In this document: positions 33,141 through 42,181 of the stretch, in pieces
Numbering within the stretch: the stretch's first letter is position 1
Layout of the letters: each line of letters starts with the position of its first letter
DNA from: Sycon ciliatum
Lineage: Eukaryota > Porifera > Calcarea > Leucosolenida > Sycettidae
NCBI RefSeq assembly: GCF_964019385.1
Contig: NC_088655.1
Coordinates: 18,267,296 to 18,331,295 of the forward strand
DNA length: 64,000 bases
Direction of reading: 5' to 3'
Notes under the pieces: generated by a model
The model's database searches: none
What the model saw: the letters and a program-made list of their open reading frames with translations, nothing else
What the model was told of the DNA's origin: nothing
Position numbers and translations under genes: made by a program

Positions 33141-33680
33141 GCTGGAGCTATGGCGGAGAGCAAGCCAGGTTTTATCTTCATCTTGGTTGAGCCGGTCACT
33201 CAGAGCGGCTAGCTCGGCGTCAGACAAATGACTTCCCTCCTCGTCTTGAATCGTGGTCTTCACATTGTCGATAGCATCGCTTTTCGCGACGTAAAGAGTG
33301 ATGGTCTAGCCAGGAAGAATGTTGACGAAATTCTGCATTCCACCACGGAGACGAAGTACCAAGTGAATAGTGGACTCCTGCTGAACGTTGTAGTCACTCA
33401 GGGTTCGGCCGTCTGCCAACTACGCGCCGGCAAAAATCAAACGCTGCTGGTCTTGGGGAATACCCTCCTTGTCTTGGGCAGCAGCCTGCCTGTTGTCGTC
33501 CTCATCAGCTTCGCCATCACCACCAGTAGTTAACATGTAGGTAGCGGGTCGCTTGGAATCGCCATCGGAGTCTCCAGTGGATGCCATGCGGAGGGAAGGG
33601 TGATCCACGCTAGCACCCTGACTGTGCTGCAAGCTAATAAGTAGGGCCAAGCCCAGGACGGCAAGAAACATGATTCTCAT
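33141..33680 (-). pseudogene. Signal peptide-ubiquitin chimera carried by an LTR element
   Basis: ATG at 33680 on the minus strand starts MRIMFLAVLGLALLISLQHS, a clear signal peptide, then an acidic linker (GDGEADEDD). It then continues as ubiquitin from about residue 30: [17 protein letters not shown]. After a TAG (33420-33422) the same frame reads [20 protein letters not shown] and VLRLRGG, immediately followed by a second ubiquitin start ([10 protein letters not shown], another TAG, TITLYVAKSDAIDNVKTTI). A head-to-tail polyubiquitin was therefore captured, with the first half of unit 1 replaced by a secretory leader. Two stops make it a pseudogene now. Confidence 0.85.
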
Positions 33681-33773
33681 CTTGATTCGTGGCAGGGAGC
33701 TGCAGCGGGTTGAGCCATGGGGGTCTGGGGTCGAATCACGTCGTTATATTTTAAACTACACCGCTGCCACCAA

Positions 33774-34126
33774 TGTATACATGTAGCCGAGTGGTAGGCG
33801 CGGTGAAATCAACAATAATTACTTTTATTCTACTTTCAGGTACACAACTGAGATATAATCGTTCGTGAAAGAAGAAGCGGCAAAATAACTGACTTTCTCT
33901 CCAGTGCTCACCTAGAGGTTGAATAGCTCGTTATTATCAAAATCTCATCTTCTTCGAGTTAGCTTTCATTGCTATCCAATCTAATCTAATCTTCTCTTCA
34001 TCAAAACAGAAATGCGCAGCCGCTTTTATGCAGCAGACGCCGTACGCTTATATGCGGAGATACAACATAAGGTCGTTCCGTATTAGTTCCGTACTGCTTC
34101 CGTATTGGTCGGGCAGGGATACTACA
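33774..34126 (-). repeat. 5' LTR of the element inserted in the PLE
   Basis: 353 bp, TGTATACATG to GATACTACA on the plus strand. On the minus strand it is followed after one base by the primer-binding-like TGGTGGCAGCGG, which resembles that of Mag-type Gypsy elements. Confidence 0.92.
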
Positions 34127-34131
34127 GCTGT

Positions 34132-35084
34132 ACGTCATATTTGGGACAGTGCGTGCGTTCAGTGTGAAGAAGGATGTTCTACCTACCCTTAGTAAAAGTA
34201 ACCTTATCTATTTCTTTCAATGCCGACAATGTGAAGATCGGTCTGTAGGTAGAACCCTTCAGCACCTGGGCGCACGCATTCGTCAACATGTGCCGTTAAG
34301 TTGTGTTCCGCTTGATGCGCGCGATTGTCGTCCTCGCCGTGGTCGTCCTCCAAAATGTGCTGTCCAGTCCATCGGTGGATCTTCCTCTTCCCGTGAAGAT
34401 GTGACTGCATGCCCGTCCTCCTCTGCGTGTGTAGGACACGGGCCAGCTGAGAACAGCATAAAAGATGGTGAAAGACCCACACGTAAACCACCGAAACTGA
34501 CAAAGGATCTGTCGGCGTCGGAAAGGGTGACGAGAAGCCAAGTGAAAATACGGACTGATGAGGACGAACGTACAACGACAACGGAAGTGACAACAACAGT
34601 CAATATTAGAAAACGTGGTAGACCGCGAAAACTAACCTCAATATCGGACACCGGACAAGTTGGAGTAAGAAGCTCAATAGAAATCCGCAATGGAGGAGAC
34701 GTAACGGAAAGGACACCGGGTATCGCGCACCCAACGGTTAGTGTCAAGAAACGTGGAAGGCCGTGGAAACGCGAAGAGACAGATAGTGGTGATGCCACGA
34801 AGAGGCGAGATGACGGGACATTGGAGGAGACAACACCCAATGGAGCTAAGAATCGCACTTCGTCAATCAAGCAACATCTGTCAGCCCGTACCAATTGTCG
34901 TGAGTTGTACAGTGATAATGTTTTCTCAATATTGTCACGTGGTAGATGTGCGTTACATTTGGCTGTGTTAGAAGCTTTGTATATCCGTAAGTTAGATCCT
35001 GAACTTTGCGTACAGAAAGAAAATGTGTTGTCGCTACAATTGTTTGGTGTTACTCCTCGTCGAGGTGGTAACAATGTAACTTAA
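34132..35084 (+). pseudogene. PLE GIY-YIG endonuclease with an AT-hook-rich insertion
   Basis: Resumes the PLE frame directly after the LTR element (VIFGTVRAF, then KKDVLPTLSKSNLIYFFQC). LIYFF and SVGRTLQHLGARIRQHVP form the GIY-YIG core; the second box is SVG instead of the usual YIG, while the catalytic-type Arg is kept. Then comes a ~200-residue insertion with three AT-hook-like motifs (RRGRPPK, KRGRPRK, KKRGRPWK). The standard PLE tail follows: DNVFSILSRGRCALHLAVLE, ALYIRKLDPELC, NVLSLQLFG. Normally the nuclease nicks the target to prime reverse transcription. The hooks may bind A/T-rich DNA, fitting the AAT-flanked insertion sites. Confidence 0.88.
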
Positions 35085-35131
35085 TTTGCTCACTATGTTG
35101 TTGTCACTATTATTATTTTCCTTCGAGTTTT

Positions 35132-35357
35132 GTGTCGTGCTAAAACTTGATAATTTTCCACCTTGTCACGAGTGTTGTTATCTAATTATCTTTACGCTAT
35201 ATAAGTTTTAGTCTTTCCAGCTTGAGCCATTCCCTGTATAATCCTTGATGAGAAGGGACCGAAAACGTTCGGATACTTATGACAAGTGCCTTATTATGAC
35301 TGGATGTGTGTTTGCGTGGATATTTGCGACCCATAACTTACCTTCGGTTTAAAGTAT
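35132..35357 (+). repeat. PLE 3' terminal segment (inverted copy at 31151-31371)
   Basis: 'gtgtcgtgctaaaacttg' to 'ggtttaaagtatt'. It includes a hammerhead-like relic near 35243-35270: CUUGAUGAG and CGAAAAC boxes with no good stem II or III. Known PLEs carry hammerheads here, so this may be a decayed one. Confidence 0.75.
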
Positions 35358-35402
35358 TATCCGCCTCCGACCTCTTTAAAAATAATAATAATAATAATAA
35401 TA

Positions 35403-35985
35403 ATTAAATAGGCGTCGAGGCGACAATAGTTTTAGAATTGCGATCAACAGAACGAGCTGAACCGACATTTCACAAAGGCTTTTATTGTATTCAAAAAACG
35501 AGTGGATACGAAGGCAGTGAAGAACATGGAAGAAAGAAAAAATGTGATCTGGAGAAAATGATGAACTTGTTCTAGTAGCAGCTTGTTCTGTTTGTTTGGC
35601 CCTGGTTGGCCATGGTGTCATATCTTGTGTCACAGTATACTAGTAGTCTGTACAAGTTTGTTAAGTGCTTTCGCAGTTTTTCCTGTTATTACCTTAGTGC
35701 TAGGATTATCATTTTCATAGGTGTTGTTTCTTCTCACTCCATTTCTCTTTGTTAGTATCTTTCTGGATTGTTTTTCATTAGTACAACGTAGCTTCCTGAG
35801 GAGTGTTGTGCAAAAACTAGTTCGAAGTACGATTTTTTGTTCATCATTTTCTCCATATCACATTTTTTCTTTCTTCCATGTTCTTCACTGCCTTCGTATC
35901 CACTCGTTTTTTGAATACAATAAAAGCCTTTGTGAAATGTCGGTTCAGCTCGTTCTGTTGATCGCAATTCTAAAATAATAATAAT
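35403..35985. mobile_element. Inverted-arm element, ~130-bp arms, AAT-flanked
   Basis: 'tagaattgcgatcaacagaa' onward (about 35436-35565) is mirrored at 35840-35975; both arms contain the same 35-codon shadow frame on opposite strands. The loop is about 275 bp. (AAT)n lies on both outer sides, as for the 30.2-kb element and the PLE. No hammerhead core found. Confidence 0.8.
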
Positions 35986-35994
35986 TCCGATTCT

Positions 35995-36355
35995 TTTTTT
36001 GCCGTCATCAAGGCGGTAGATGGTGTCGTATTACCCTCGACCGTACCTGTCCCGTACCTGTCCCGTACCTGTCCCGTACCGTACCACACAATCAAAGACG
36101 GCTGGCCACAATATATTTTCAAATAGGGCTTTCAAATACAAGATCATAACGTGAAGCAACTTGGAAGAATTAGTATGTTTACGAAGTGTATCGGGGAATG
36201 CATGCACGGCGATAGTGCCGGTTCGAATCCCAGGTTATGTCTAAAACAAAAAGTAGAAAAGATAAGAATTTATAACAGCCCTATGCTTTTTTGTCTAGGT
36301 CATCAAAGCAAAAAAGCATAGCGTAGGGCCCTGAGCTTCCAAGCTCTCTCGTTTG
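35995..36355 (-). mobile_element. Palindromic family 'P', copy 6 (half element)
   Basis: 'ccgtacctgtcccgtacc' tract, one arm with 'ggttcgaatcccagg', then the 'gcgtagggccctgagcttcc'/'aagctctctcg' end. The next copy starts about 10 bp later. Confidence 0.8.
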
Positions 36356-36429
36356 GTGTTTGTTTGGTTATTTGTTTGTTTGTGTCACGCCTGGAGCTAT
36401 CCCGTATCTGTACCGTATCTGTCTCGTAT

Positions 36430-37311
36430 CTGGGACCACACATCTGCCAGTGCCGTCAAGTTACCAGCGAGGTCAGCCGTGCTCGAGACCTGCAGATGAC
36501 GGAACGTAGTAAATTCCTCCGAGCTGCGCTTCCGCGTCGCCAACAGCGGACTCTCAACTGCATCGTAGATGGCAACGCTTCCGTCTGGTTGACCGTGCTT
36601 ACTCTCAAGCAGGAAGGTTATGACATGTTGGCGGTCCAGTTCCGCAATCAGTTGGCCATTCGCTATGGCCAGGAGCCGAACGCTCTCCCGTCGCATTGCG
36701 ATGGCTGTGGAGCTACTTTCTCTCTACAGCATTGTCTGGACTGCATGAAGGGTGGGCTCGTCAAGCGCTGGCACAACGATGTCCGCGACTTCGATGCCCG
36801 GCTGGCAGATGTTGCATGGGGATGTGTGGCTGTCGAGCCGGTGACGGTACCTGTGCAGGATGGCAACAACCGTCCCACACTGCAGGCGGATCGGCTGGTC
36901 CGGGGAGTTTGGGAAGGAGACAGGGTGGCGTACTTTGACAACCGCATCGTGAATGCCGACGCACCCAGCTACGTCCGCTTGAACCTCTCTTGGAACGCCG
37001 TATCCAGCAGTGCTGCCTCTTCTAAGAAGAGAAAGTACAAGGCGGTCGCAAAGGAGCTGCGAGCATCCTTCACCCCGCTGGTCTGCTCAACTGATGGTGC
37101 ACTGCACACAGAGTACCGTGCGTATCAACGGCGACTTGCTATGCGCCTTGCCTCCAGGTGGGACAAGTCCTACAGCAACGTCATGTCCTGGGTGCGGATC
37201 CACCATCAGTTTGCTGTTTTCCGGGCTGTCGACCTTCGTCTCCGGGGTTCACGTCGTCGTCTCAGTGGGCTGGCAATTTGCGATGGTGTCGGCCTTGGCG
37301 TTGGCCGTTAA
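36430..37311 (+). pseudogene. Retroelement C-terminal domain: CCHC knuckle plus RLE-like nuclease
   Basis: The frame is open across about 290 codons. It contains CDGCGATFSLQHCLDC, a C-x2-C-x7-H-x3-C knuckle, then GGLVKRWHNDVRDFDARLAD and VAVEPVTVPV. Next come QADRLVRGVWEGD and VAYFDNRIVNADAPSY, then ASFTPLVCSTDG and FRAVDLRLRGSRR. Knuckle, RHN/RD-like helix, EP, then D...(F)DxR is the order of the restriction-like endonuclease domain in R2-type and related retroelements. The RT itself is absent upstream: the ORF starts within family P end sequence. A (TGT)n/(TG)n tract follows. Family placement is inference from motif order. Confidence 0.6.
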
Positions 37312-37330
37312 CATTCATGCGTTTGGCACT

Positions 37331-37361
37331 TGTTGTTGTTGTTGTTGTTGTTGTGTGTGTG

Positions 37362-37392
<31 letters not shown>

Positions 37393-37395
37393 TTG
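37331..37395. repeat. (TGT)n/(TG)n microsatellite
   Basis: A trinucleotide run followed by a dinucleotide run just after the RLE-like ORF; possibly the 3' tail of the captured retroelement. Confidence 0.95.
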
Positions 37396-37800
37396 TTTTC
37401 TTTCCTTTTTATTTCAGCTGTCATTTACCCTGATCATGCCTCATGCGTGTTTCACAGCATAGTACGTTTCCGCTCATTTTCTTCTTCAACACACGCTAAA
37501 AAAATTCTGCAAGAAAAAAAAGGGAGTAGTAAAATACCGATATTTTTCTACTCCTATGTTCCCACGCCGAAAAAAAAACAAAAAACAAAAACAAAGGCTC
37601 TACAGGATTGTACATAACATCTGGCCACAATATTTGCTGGCTCCCGTATCTGTCCCGTACCGTACCATCAAACACAGCTGGCCACAAACAACTGGCCACA
37701 ATATTCGTCGTATTATGTATACGACTCCCTGATGGAGAGGGAAATTTGGAAAGAAATAGGGAGACGAGAAGGTTATGAAATTAGAATAGACTCCGAATAG

Positions 37801-38275
37801 GTGCTAGGATGCGTCAGTGAAAACATAGTTTGGAAGAGAGAACCCGTCGTCCCCAAATTAAGCGTGAACGGGCGATTCAGCGCAGGTCACAGGAAACGTC
37901 GGGAGAGAGATCCCGTCGACTCCAGAACGCCCGTGATCGGCAGAGCCAGCACCGGTCCCTGGAAACGTAAGGACAGACATCCCGTACACTCCAGAACGCC
38001 CGTGATCGGCAGAGTCAGCGCCGGTCCCAAGAAACGTCCTGGGACAGACATCCCGTCGACTCCAGAACGCCCGTGATCAGGCGATTCAGCGCCGGTCCAA
38101 GGAAACGTCGGAAGAGAGATCCCGTTGACTCCAGAACGCCCGTGATCGGCAGAGTCAGCGCCGGTCCCAGGAAACGTCCTGTGACAGACATCCCGTCGAC
38201 TCCAGAACGCCCGTGATCGGCAGAGTCAGCGCCGGTCCCAGGAAATGTCCTGGGACAGACATCCCGTCGACTCCA
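37801..38275 (+). repeat. 69-bp coding tandem repeat, part 1
   Basis: About 6-7 units of a 69-bp repeat (CCAGAACGCCCGTGATCGGC, then 'agagtcagcgccggtcc', then 'aggaaacgtc'). In one frame each unit encodes a 23-residue Arg/Gln/Ser-rich repeat. Small indels shift the frame between units. Continues after a LINE insertion at 39458. Confidence 0.9.
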
Positions 38276-39457
38276 TTTTTTAGCATGTACACCCGTGATG
38301 TCCCTGCCATAGCCCATCCTACTCCATCTCTGCAATTTGCCGAGGACATATCCGTGCACTGCCGCAGAAAATCAGTGCTAGCCACATCAGCCTGTCTATC
38401 AGGGGCCGTCACCAACGTCGCTGACTGGCTCAAGCATCGACATCTGCTTCTAAATGGCAAGAAGAGCCAGGTCCTGTCAATTGTACCACAACGCAATGCG
38501 GGTCAGCATGTCGCTCTCCGCGGCAACCAGACAGAGCTTCCCCTGAGCCCAACAGCAAGGTACCTCGGCGTGACCCTTCACGCCGCTGTGAAGTGGGACC
38601 CCCATGTTGACGCGATGGCGAAGAAAGTTGTGCAGAAGATTGGAGCATTGTGGCGGTCCCGCAGATGTCTGAGCCTCAGTAGTCACATCCAGTATGTGAG
38701 GTCAGTCATCATGCCTGACCTCCTATATGGGTCTAACGCCTTCTCTTCCTCCCTCAAGGTTTCGCAGCTTGATCGCCGTCAGGCCCTGCAGAACCGAGCG
38801 GCGAGAGCGGTATACGTTTGCCGCCTCATACCTCGGCTCAGCCTCTGCTCGAACGGATGTCCCTGTACAGAGTTTGCGAGTGCTACGCCCAGAAGCGGCT
38901 CGTCCTGGTGTGGCGCTGTGTCAATGGGAAAGCCAGCAGTGTCCCCCAGGACCTATTCTCACCATCAGCTGGCAGCACCACTCGGCACCAGGTTTCCAGG
39001 GGCCTCATTGTCCCCTCGGCACAGTCAGAAGCCGGCAGATCTCGCCTGGCCTTTCAGGCAGCCTTGGCCTGGAACGCTCTTCCAAGGAGTGTAAGGGAGA
39101 TCAAGGCTGCCCAGCAATTGAAGCTTGCCTTCATCCCCTTCACCTTGCAATGAATGCTCTGTCTGAATTTTCCCGTCCACACACCACGTCATTTACTCTT
39201 CTCTGTGAGCTTGTGCGCTTATAAACTCTTTGTGTTCCCTCTGTTGACGCTTCAAAATCGCTCTTTTGACACGGCTAAATCGCTCTGTTGACGCTGCAAA
39301 ATTGCTTATCATCTCCCTCCCTCCCTCCCTCCCCCCTCTCTCTCTCTCTCCCTCTCTCTCCCCGTAGCTCTCTCCCTTTTGAAATTCACTTCCATAGAAT
39401 TGGGCACCATTGCCCGTTAGGCCTTGCAAAGTAAAATAAAAATCAACAACACCAACA
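38276..39457 (+). pseudogene. LINE 3' fragment inserted in the 69-bp repeat
   Basis: The frame from 38276 reads PSLQFAEDISVHCRRKS, a decayed form of the FADD catalytic box, then LLLNGKKSQVLSI, LSPTARYLGVTLHAAVKWDPHV and IQYVRSVIMPDLLYGSNAF. A frameshift near 38820-38860 leads to CYAQKRLVLVWRCVNGKAS and FQAALAWNALPRSVREI, ending at 39153. A CT-rich 3' UTR runs to an A-rich tail at about 39430-39457. ACTCCA at both junctions is the target duplication. 5'-truncated, dead. Confidence 0.85.
39310..39366. repeat. (CT)n/(CCCT)n low complexity
   Basis: Pyrimidine-rich run in the 3' UTR of the LINE fragment. Confidence 0.9.
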
Positions 39458-39838
39458 ACTCCAGAACGCCCGTGATCGGCAGAGTCAGCGCCGGTCCCAG
39501 GAAACGTCAGGACAGACATTCCGTCGACTCCAGGACGCCCTTGATCGGCAGAGTCAGTGCTAGTCCCAGGAAACGTCAGGGCAGACATCCCGTCGAGTCC
39601 AGAACGCCCGTGATCGGCAGAGTCAACGCCGGTCCCAGGAAAAGTCGGACGACACAAATGCAAGAAATGAGGATAGGAGGCTTAATCGTGCTGATTTGCG
39701 TCGTGCTACTGCAGCTGCGCACATGGAAACTGTGCGGTCTATGGTAGAGAAAAAGTATAATGTTATGGTGTCCTCTTTCACGCGTGAAGAGCGCCAGCAG
39801 TCCCACCTACAGTCCATTCAGAAAAAAATGAACTTCTA
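39458..39838 (+). pseudogene. Arg/Gln repeat ORF, part 2, with unique C-terminal tail
   Basis: About three more 69-bp units, then a non-repeat tail: NARNEDRRLNRADLRRATAA, AHMETVRSMVEKKYNVMVSS and FTREERQQSHLQSIQKKMNF before TAG. Read with 37801-38275, this would be one protein of repeated basic helices plus a charged helical tail, cut by a LINE. The start resembles the 25121 paralogue (MRQQKHTLEQ versus the mutated 37.8-kb copy). No enzymatic motif is visible. Confidence 0.55.
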
Positions 39839-40399
39839 GCTTTTGGCCATAAATGGGTCAAACGTTGAGTTTTTTTAGAAGTTTTTTCTGCAATCCTCTA
39901 TGGAATCCTCTTCCAATTATGTTTCTGAAGTTTTTTTCTCCAAAAAGCAAGCCATAACAAGAATAGGATTTCGGCCAGGTTTTGCCCCCAAAGCATTGAA
40001 TTGGGAAAAACCATAAAAATCCAGGCCGTTTGACCCCGTCTGCAACAGTGCATTGTGCGGTTCGAACCCCAGTTCAGGTACCCTTTTTGGACCCTTTTTC
40101 AAATTTCAACTGCACTGTGTACGATGAAATCACGAAAAATCGCCAAATACGGGAGCTCGCCAGAGCCAGAGCCCATCTTTTTATGAATGGACTGTAATGC
40201 AAACTTGCGGGGAAGAATTAGTATGTATGCGAAGTGTGTCGGGGATGCATGCAGGGCGATAGTGCGGGTTCGAATCTCAGATTAGGTCTTTAAAAAAGGA
40301 GAAATTTACAAGAATTTATAACATCCCTATGCTTTTTTGCCTAGGTCATAAAGGCAAAAAAGCATAGCGTAGGGCCCTGAGCTTCCCTCTCGTTTGGTG

Positions 40400-41440
40400 T
40401 TTATTTGATTGTTTGTTTGTTTGTGTCACGCCTGGCGCTATCCCGTATCTATCCCGTATCTGTCCCGTACCGTACCGTACCATCAAAGACAGCTGGCAAC
40501 AAACAGCTGGCCACAACATCCAACTAGGGCTTTCAAACGCAAGATGATAACGTGAAGCAACTTGGAAGAATGAGTAGGAATGCGAAGTGTACCGGGGAAT
40601 GCATGTAGGGCGATAGTGCGGGTTCGAATTCCAGGTTATGCCTTGAGGAAAAAAATATGATAATTGAAAAATGTATAACATCCTCATGCTTTTTTTGCCT
40701 AGGTCATCAATGCGGTAGACAGTGTCGTATTACCCTCGACCGTACCTGTCCCGTACCGTCCCATAAAAGACGGCTGACCACAATAATCAAATAGGGCTTT
40801 GAAATGCAAGATCATAACGTGAAGCATCTTGTAGGCCTCGACCAAATATGCTTGCGCATATATCCGCATATTTTGTGAGAAAGTTTATATATGGCATAGT
40901 GAGCGACAAGGGAATATTGGAATGAAGCCAGCATATTATTCAAATATTCTGGCTAAAATGAGGACAATACATTCATAATAATTATGGACAAAATGCGTTC
41001 AGAAATGCGTTTTATGGATGAATTTGGAATGGTTGAGGCGTTTGGTACATTTCCACATGGATGAACACTATCGTTACGGTTGCTGGGGACAGACCCCAGC
41101 CATACTATTCCGCATGTGTTTTGATTTGCACCTTAAGCATGATGGCCGTGAAGCCAGTGAATATTCAAAGATTGTAATTTTACTGAAATGATCTACACTT
41201 TCTGCTTATGTCGAGCATCTTTTGGCATATTTGGCATCTCTTTTTGCATATCTTGCTAAGCCGTTAGCATATTATGGACGTTTTCCCTGATATGCGACGA
41301 GCATAATATGCTCCTTTTTTTAAGCATATTTGGTCGAGGCTTAGCATATCGGAAGAATTAGTATGTATGCAAAGTATATCGGGGGATGCATGAAGGGCGA
41401 TAGTGCGGGTTCAAATTCCAGGTTATGTCTGAAAAATTCA
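40400..41440. mobile_element. Palindromic family 'P', copy 8, split by a MITE
   Basis: 'gtgtcacgcctggcgctatcc' end at about 40425, central 'cccgtaccgtacc', an arm with 'ggttcgaattccagg', a second 'ccgtacctgtcccgtacc' tract at 40740, then a second arm interrupted at 40834 and resumed at about 41350 ('gaagaattagtatgtatgc'). Confidence 0.75.
40834..41340. mobile_element. MITE with TIRs GGCCTCGACCAAATATGC
   Basis: The left end GGCCTCGACCAAATATGCTT is mirrored by AAGCATATTTGGTCGAGGC at the right. 507 bp, A/T-rich with many 'gcatat' motifs, no ORF. Inserted in a family P arm between 'cttg' and 'gaagaattag'. Confidence 0.85.
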
Positions 41441-41447
41441 AAAAGAA

Positions 41448-41598
41448 CGACAGAATTTCCATGCCCAGAGCAAAATCTCATGTGATTGTAATACATACAA
41501 GTAATTATAATGAGACTTGGGTATAAGGGAACTTCGCGAATATGGACACTTTTCTTGTGCCCTGCCGAGTGTTGTTATACGCAAAGTTGACTGTACAA
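41448..41598. mobile_element. pogo-like MITE
   Basis: Reverse-complement match to 59678-59868: 'gacagaatttccatgcccag', 'cactcggcagggca'-type blocks, ending 'aaagttgactgta'. Non-coding. Bases 41599-42180 hold nothing recognised. Confidence 0.7.
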
Positions 41599-42181
41599 AC
41601 ACCAGCGGCTGGCGTGGGTGCTGATCAGCAAGTAGACCTGCGACAAGCGCAAGAGGCGATTTGAGAAAAGGAAACTGCTGATGTGGCTTTGCTTTTTTTG
41701 TCTCAAGCAAAGGAATTTGGACGAAAAAGAGATAATGCTTACAGTAAACACGCGTGCAGTGTCACTCAGCTTCGAAGCGGCAAGGTGACAGGCACGCACT
41801 GCCTTTGAGCACAGATTCGAGATGAGGAGAAGTGGAACAAACTACATGTATGAAACGTGCAGCAGCTACCCGGTCGAATGTTTTGAGCTCTTCCTACAGC
41901 GACGATAGCCTCGAGGCGGACGTGTAACTCGCCTGAATTTTCGGCTGAGTTGCACACTGACACGTACATTATCATGTACGTATTGTTTTGTAATCGTGGC
42001 ATGCTTCAAATATTATATGTATTTTCTTCCTGAGAAAAGAGTGAATAAAACGCCAGTTGAACCTGTGCGGACCAAGTATATAATTTCTATAAAACATGAT
42101 GAAAAGAGCAGTACGTGGCATGTGGCCTCTAATTTCCTAAACCATGATGGATTCAATTATTTTTAATTTTTTAATTATTAA

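Larger units (their letters stand above)
32289..34126 (-). mobile_element. Short Gypsy-like LTR element inserted in the PLE, with ubiquitin-derived cargo
   Basis: Two near-identical LTRs of about 352 bp (32289-32639 and 33774-34126) bound a 1.13-kb interior. Read on the minus strand: the 5' LTR ends in TACA, followed by a primer-binding-like TGGTGGCAGCGG (33761-33772). A purine tract AGGAAGGGAGGG (about 32640-32651) precedes the 3' LTR, which starts TGTAG. GCTGT on both sides (32284-32288 and 34127-34131) is a 5-bp target duplication. There is no gag or pol, so it is non-autonomous. Confidence 0.9.
31151..35357 (+). mobile_element. Penelope-like element (PLE), 5'-truncated, with inverted terminal segments
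   Basis: RT at about 31372-32288 and a GIY-YIG nuclease at 34132-35084 are the two halves of a PLE polyprotein, split by an LTR element. The left end (31151-31371) is the reverse complement of the 3' region (35132-35357), a typical PLE arrangement. The RT reading frame begins within 10 bp of the inverted segment, showing 5' truncation at that junction. AAT repeats flank both sides. Confidence 0.9.
36365..40395 (-). mobile_element. Large composite family 'P' element (copy 7) with two captured ORF regions
   Basis: Starts with the 'gtgtcacgcctggagctatcc' end at about 36380 and ends with 'gcgtagggccctgagcttcc' at about 40385. Inside are an RLE-like nuclease ORF (36430-37311), a TG/TGT microsatellite, the Arg/Gln repeat region (37801-39840) interrupted by a LINE, and one normal arm at 40200-40300. 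This shows family P can carry several kb of foreign coding DNA. The boundaries of each captured piece are approximate. Confidence 0.55.

Noticed and set aside
34556-34575. CUGAUGAGGACGAAC hammerhead-like string
   Set aside because: No GAAAC box or stems; it lies inside the PLE nuclease coding sequence (TDEDER).
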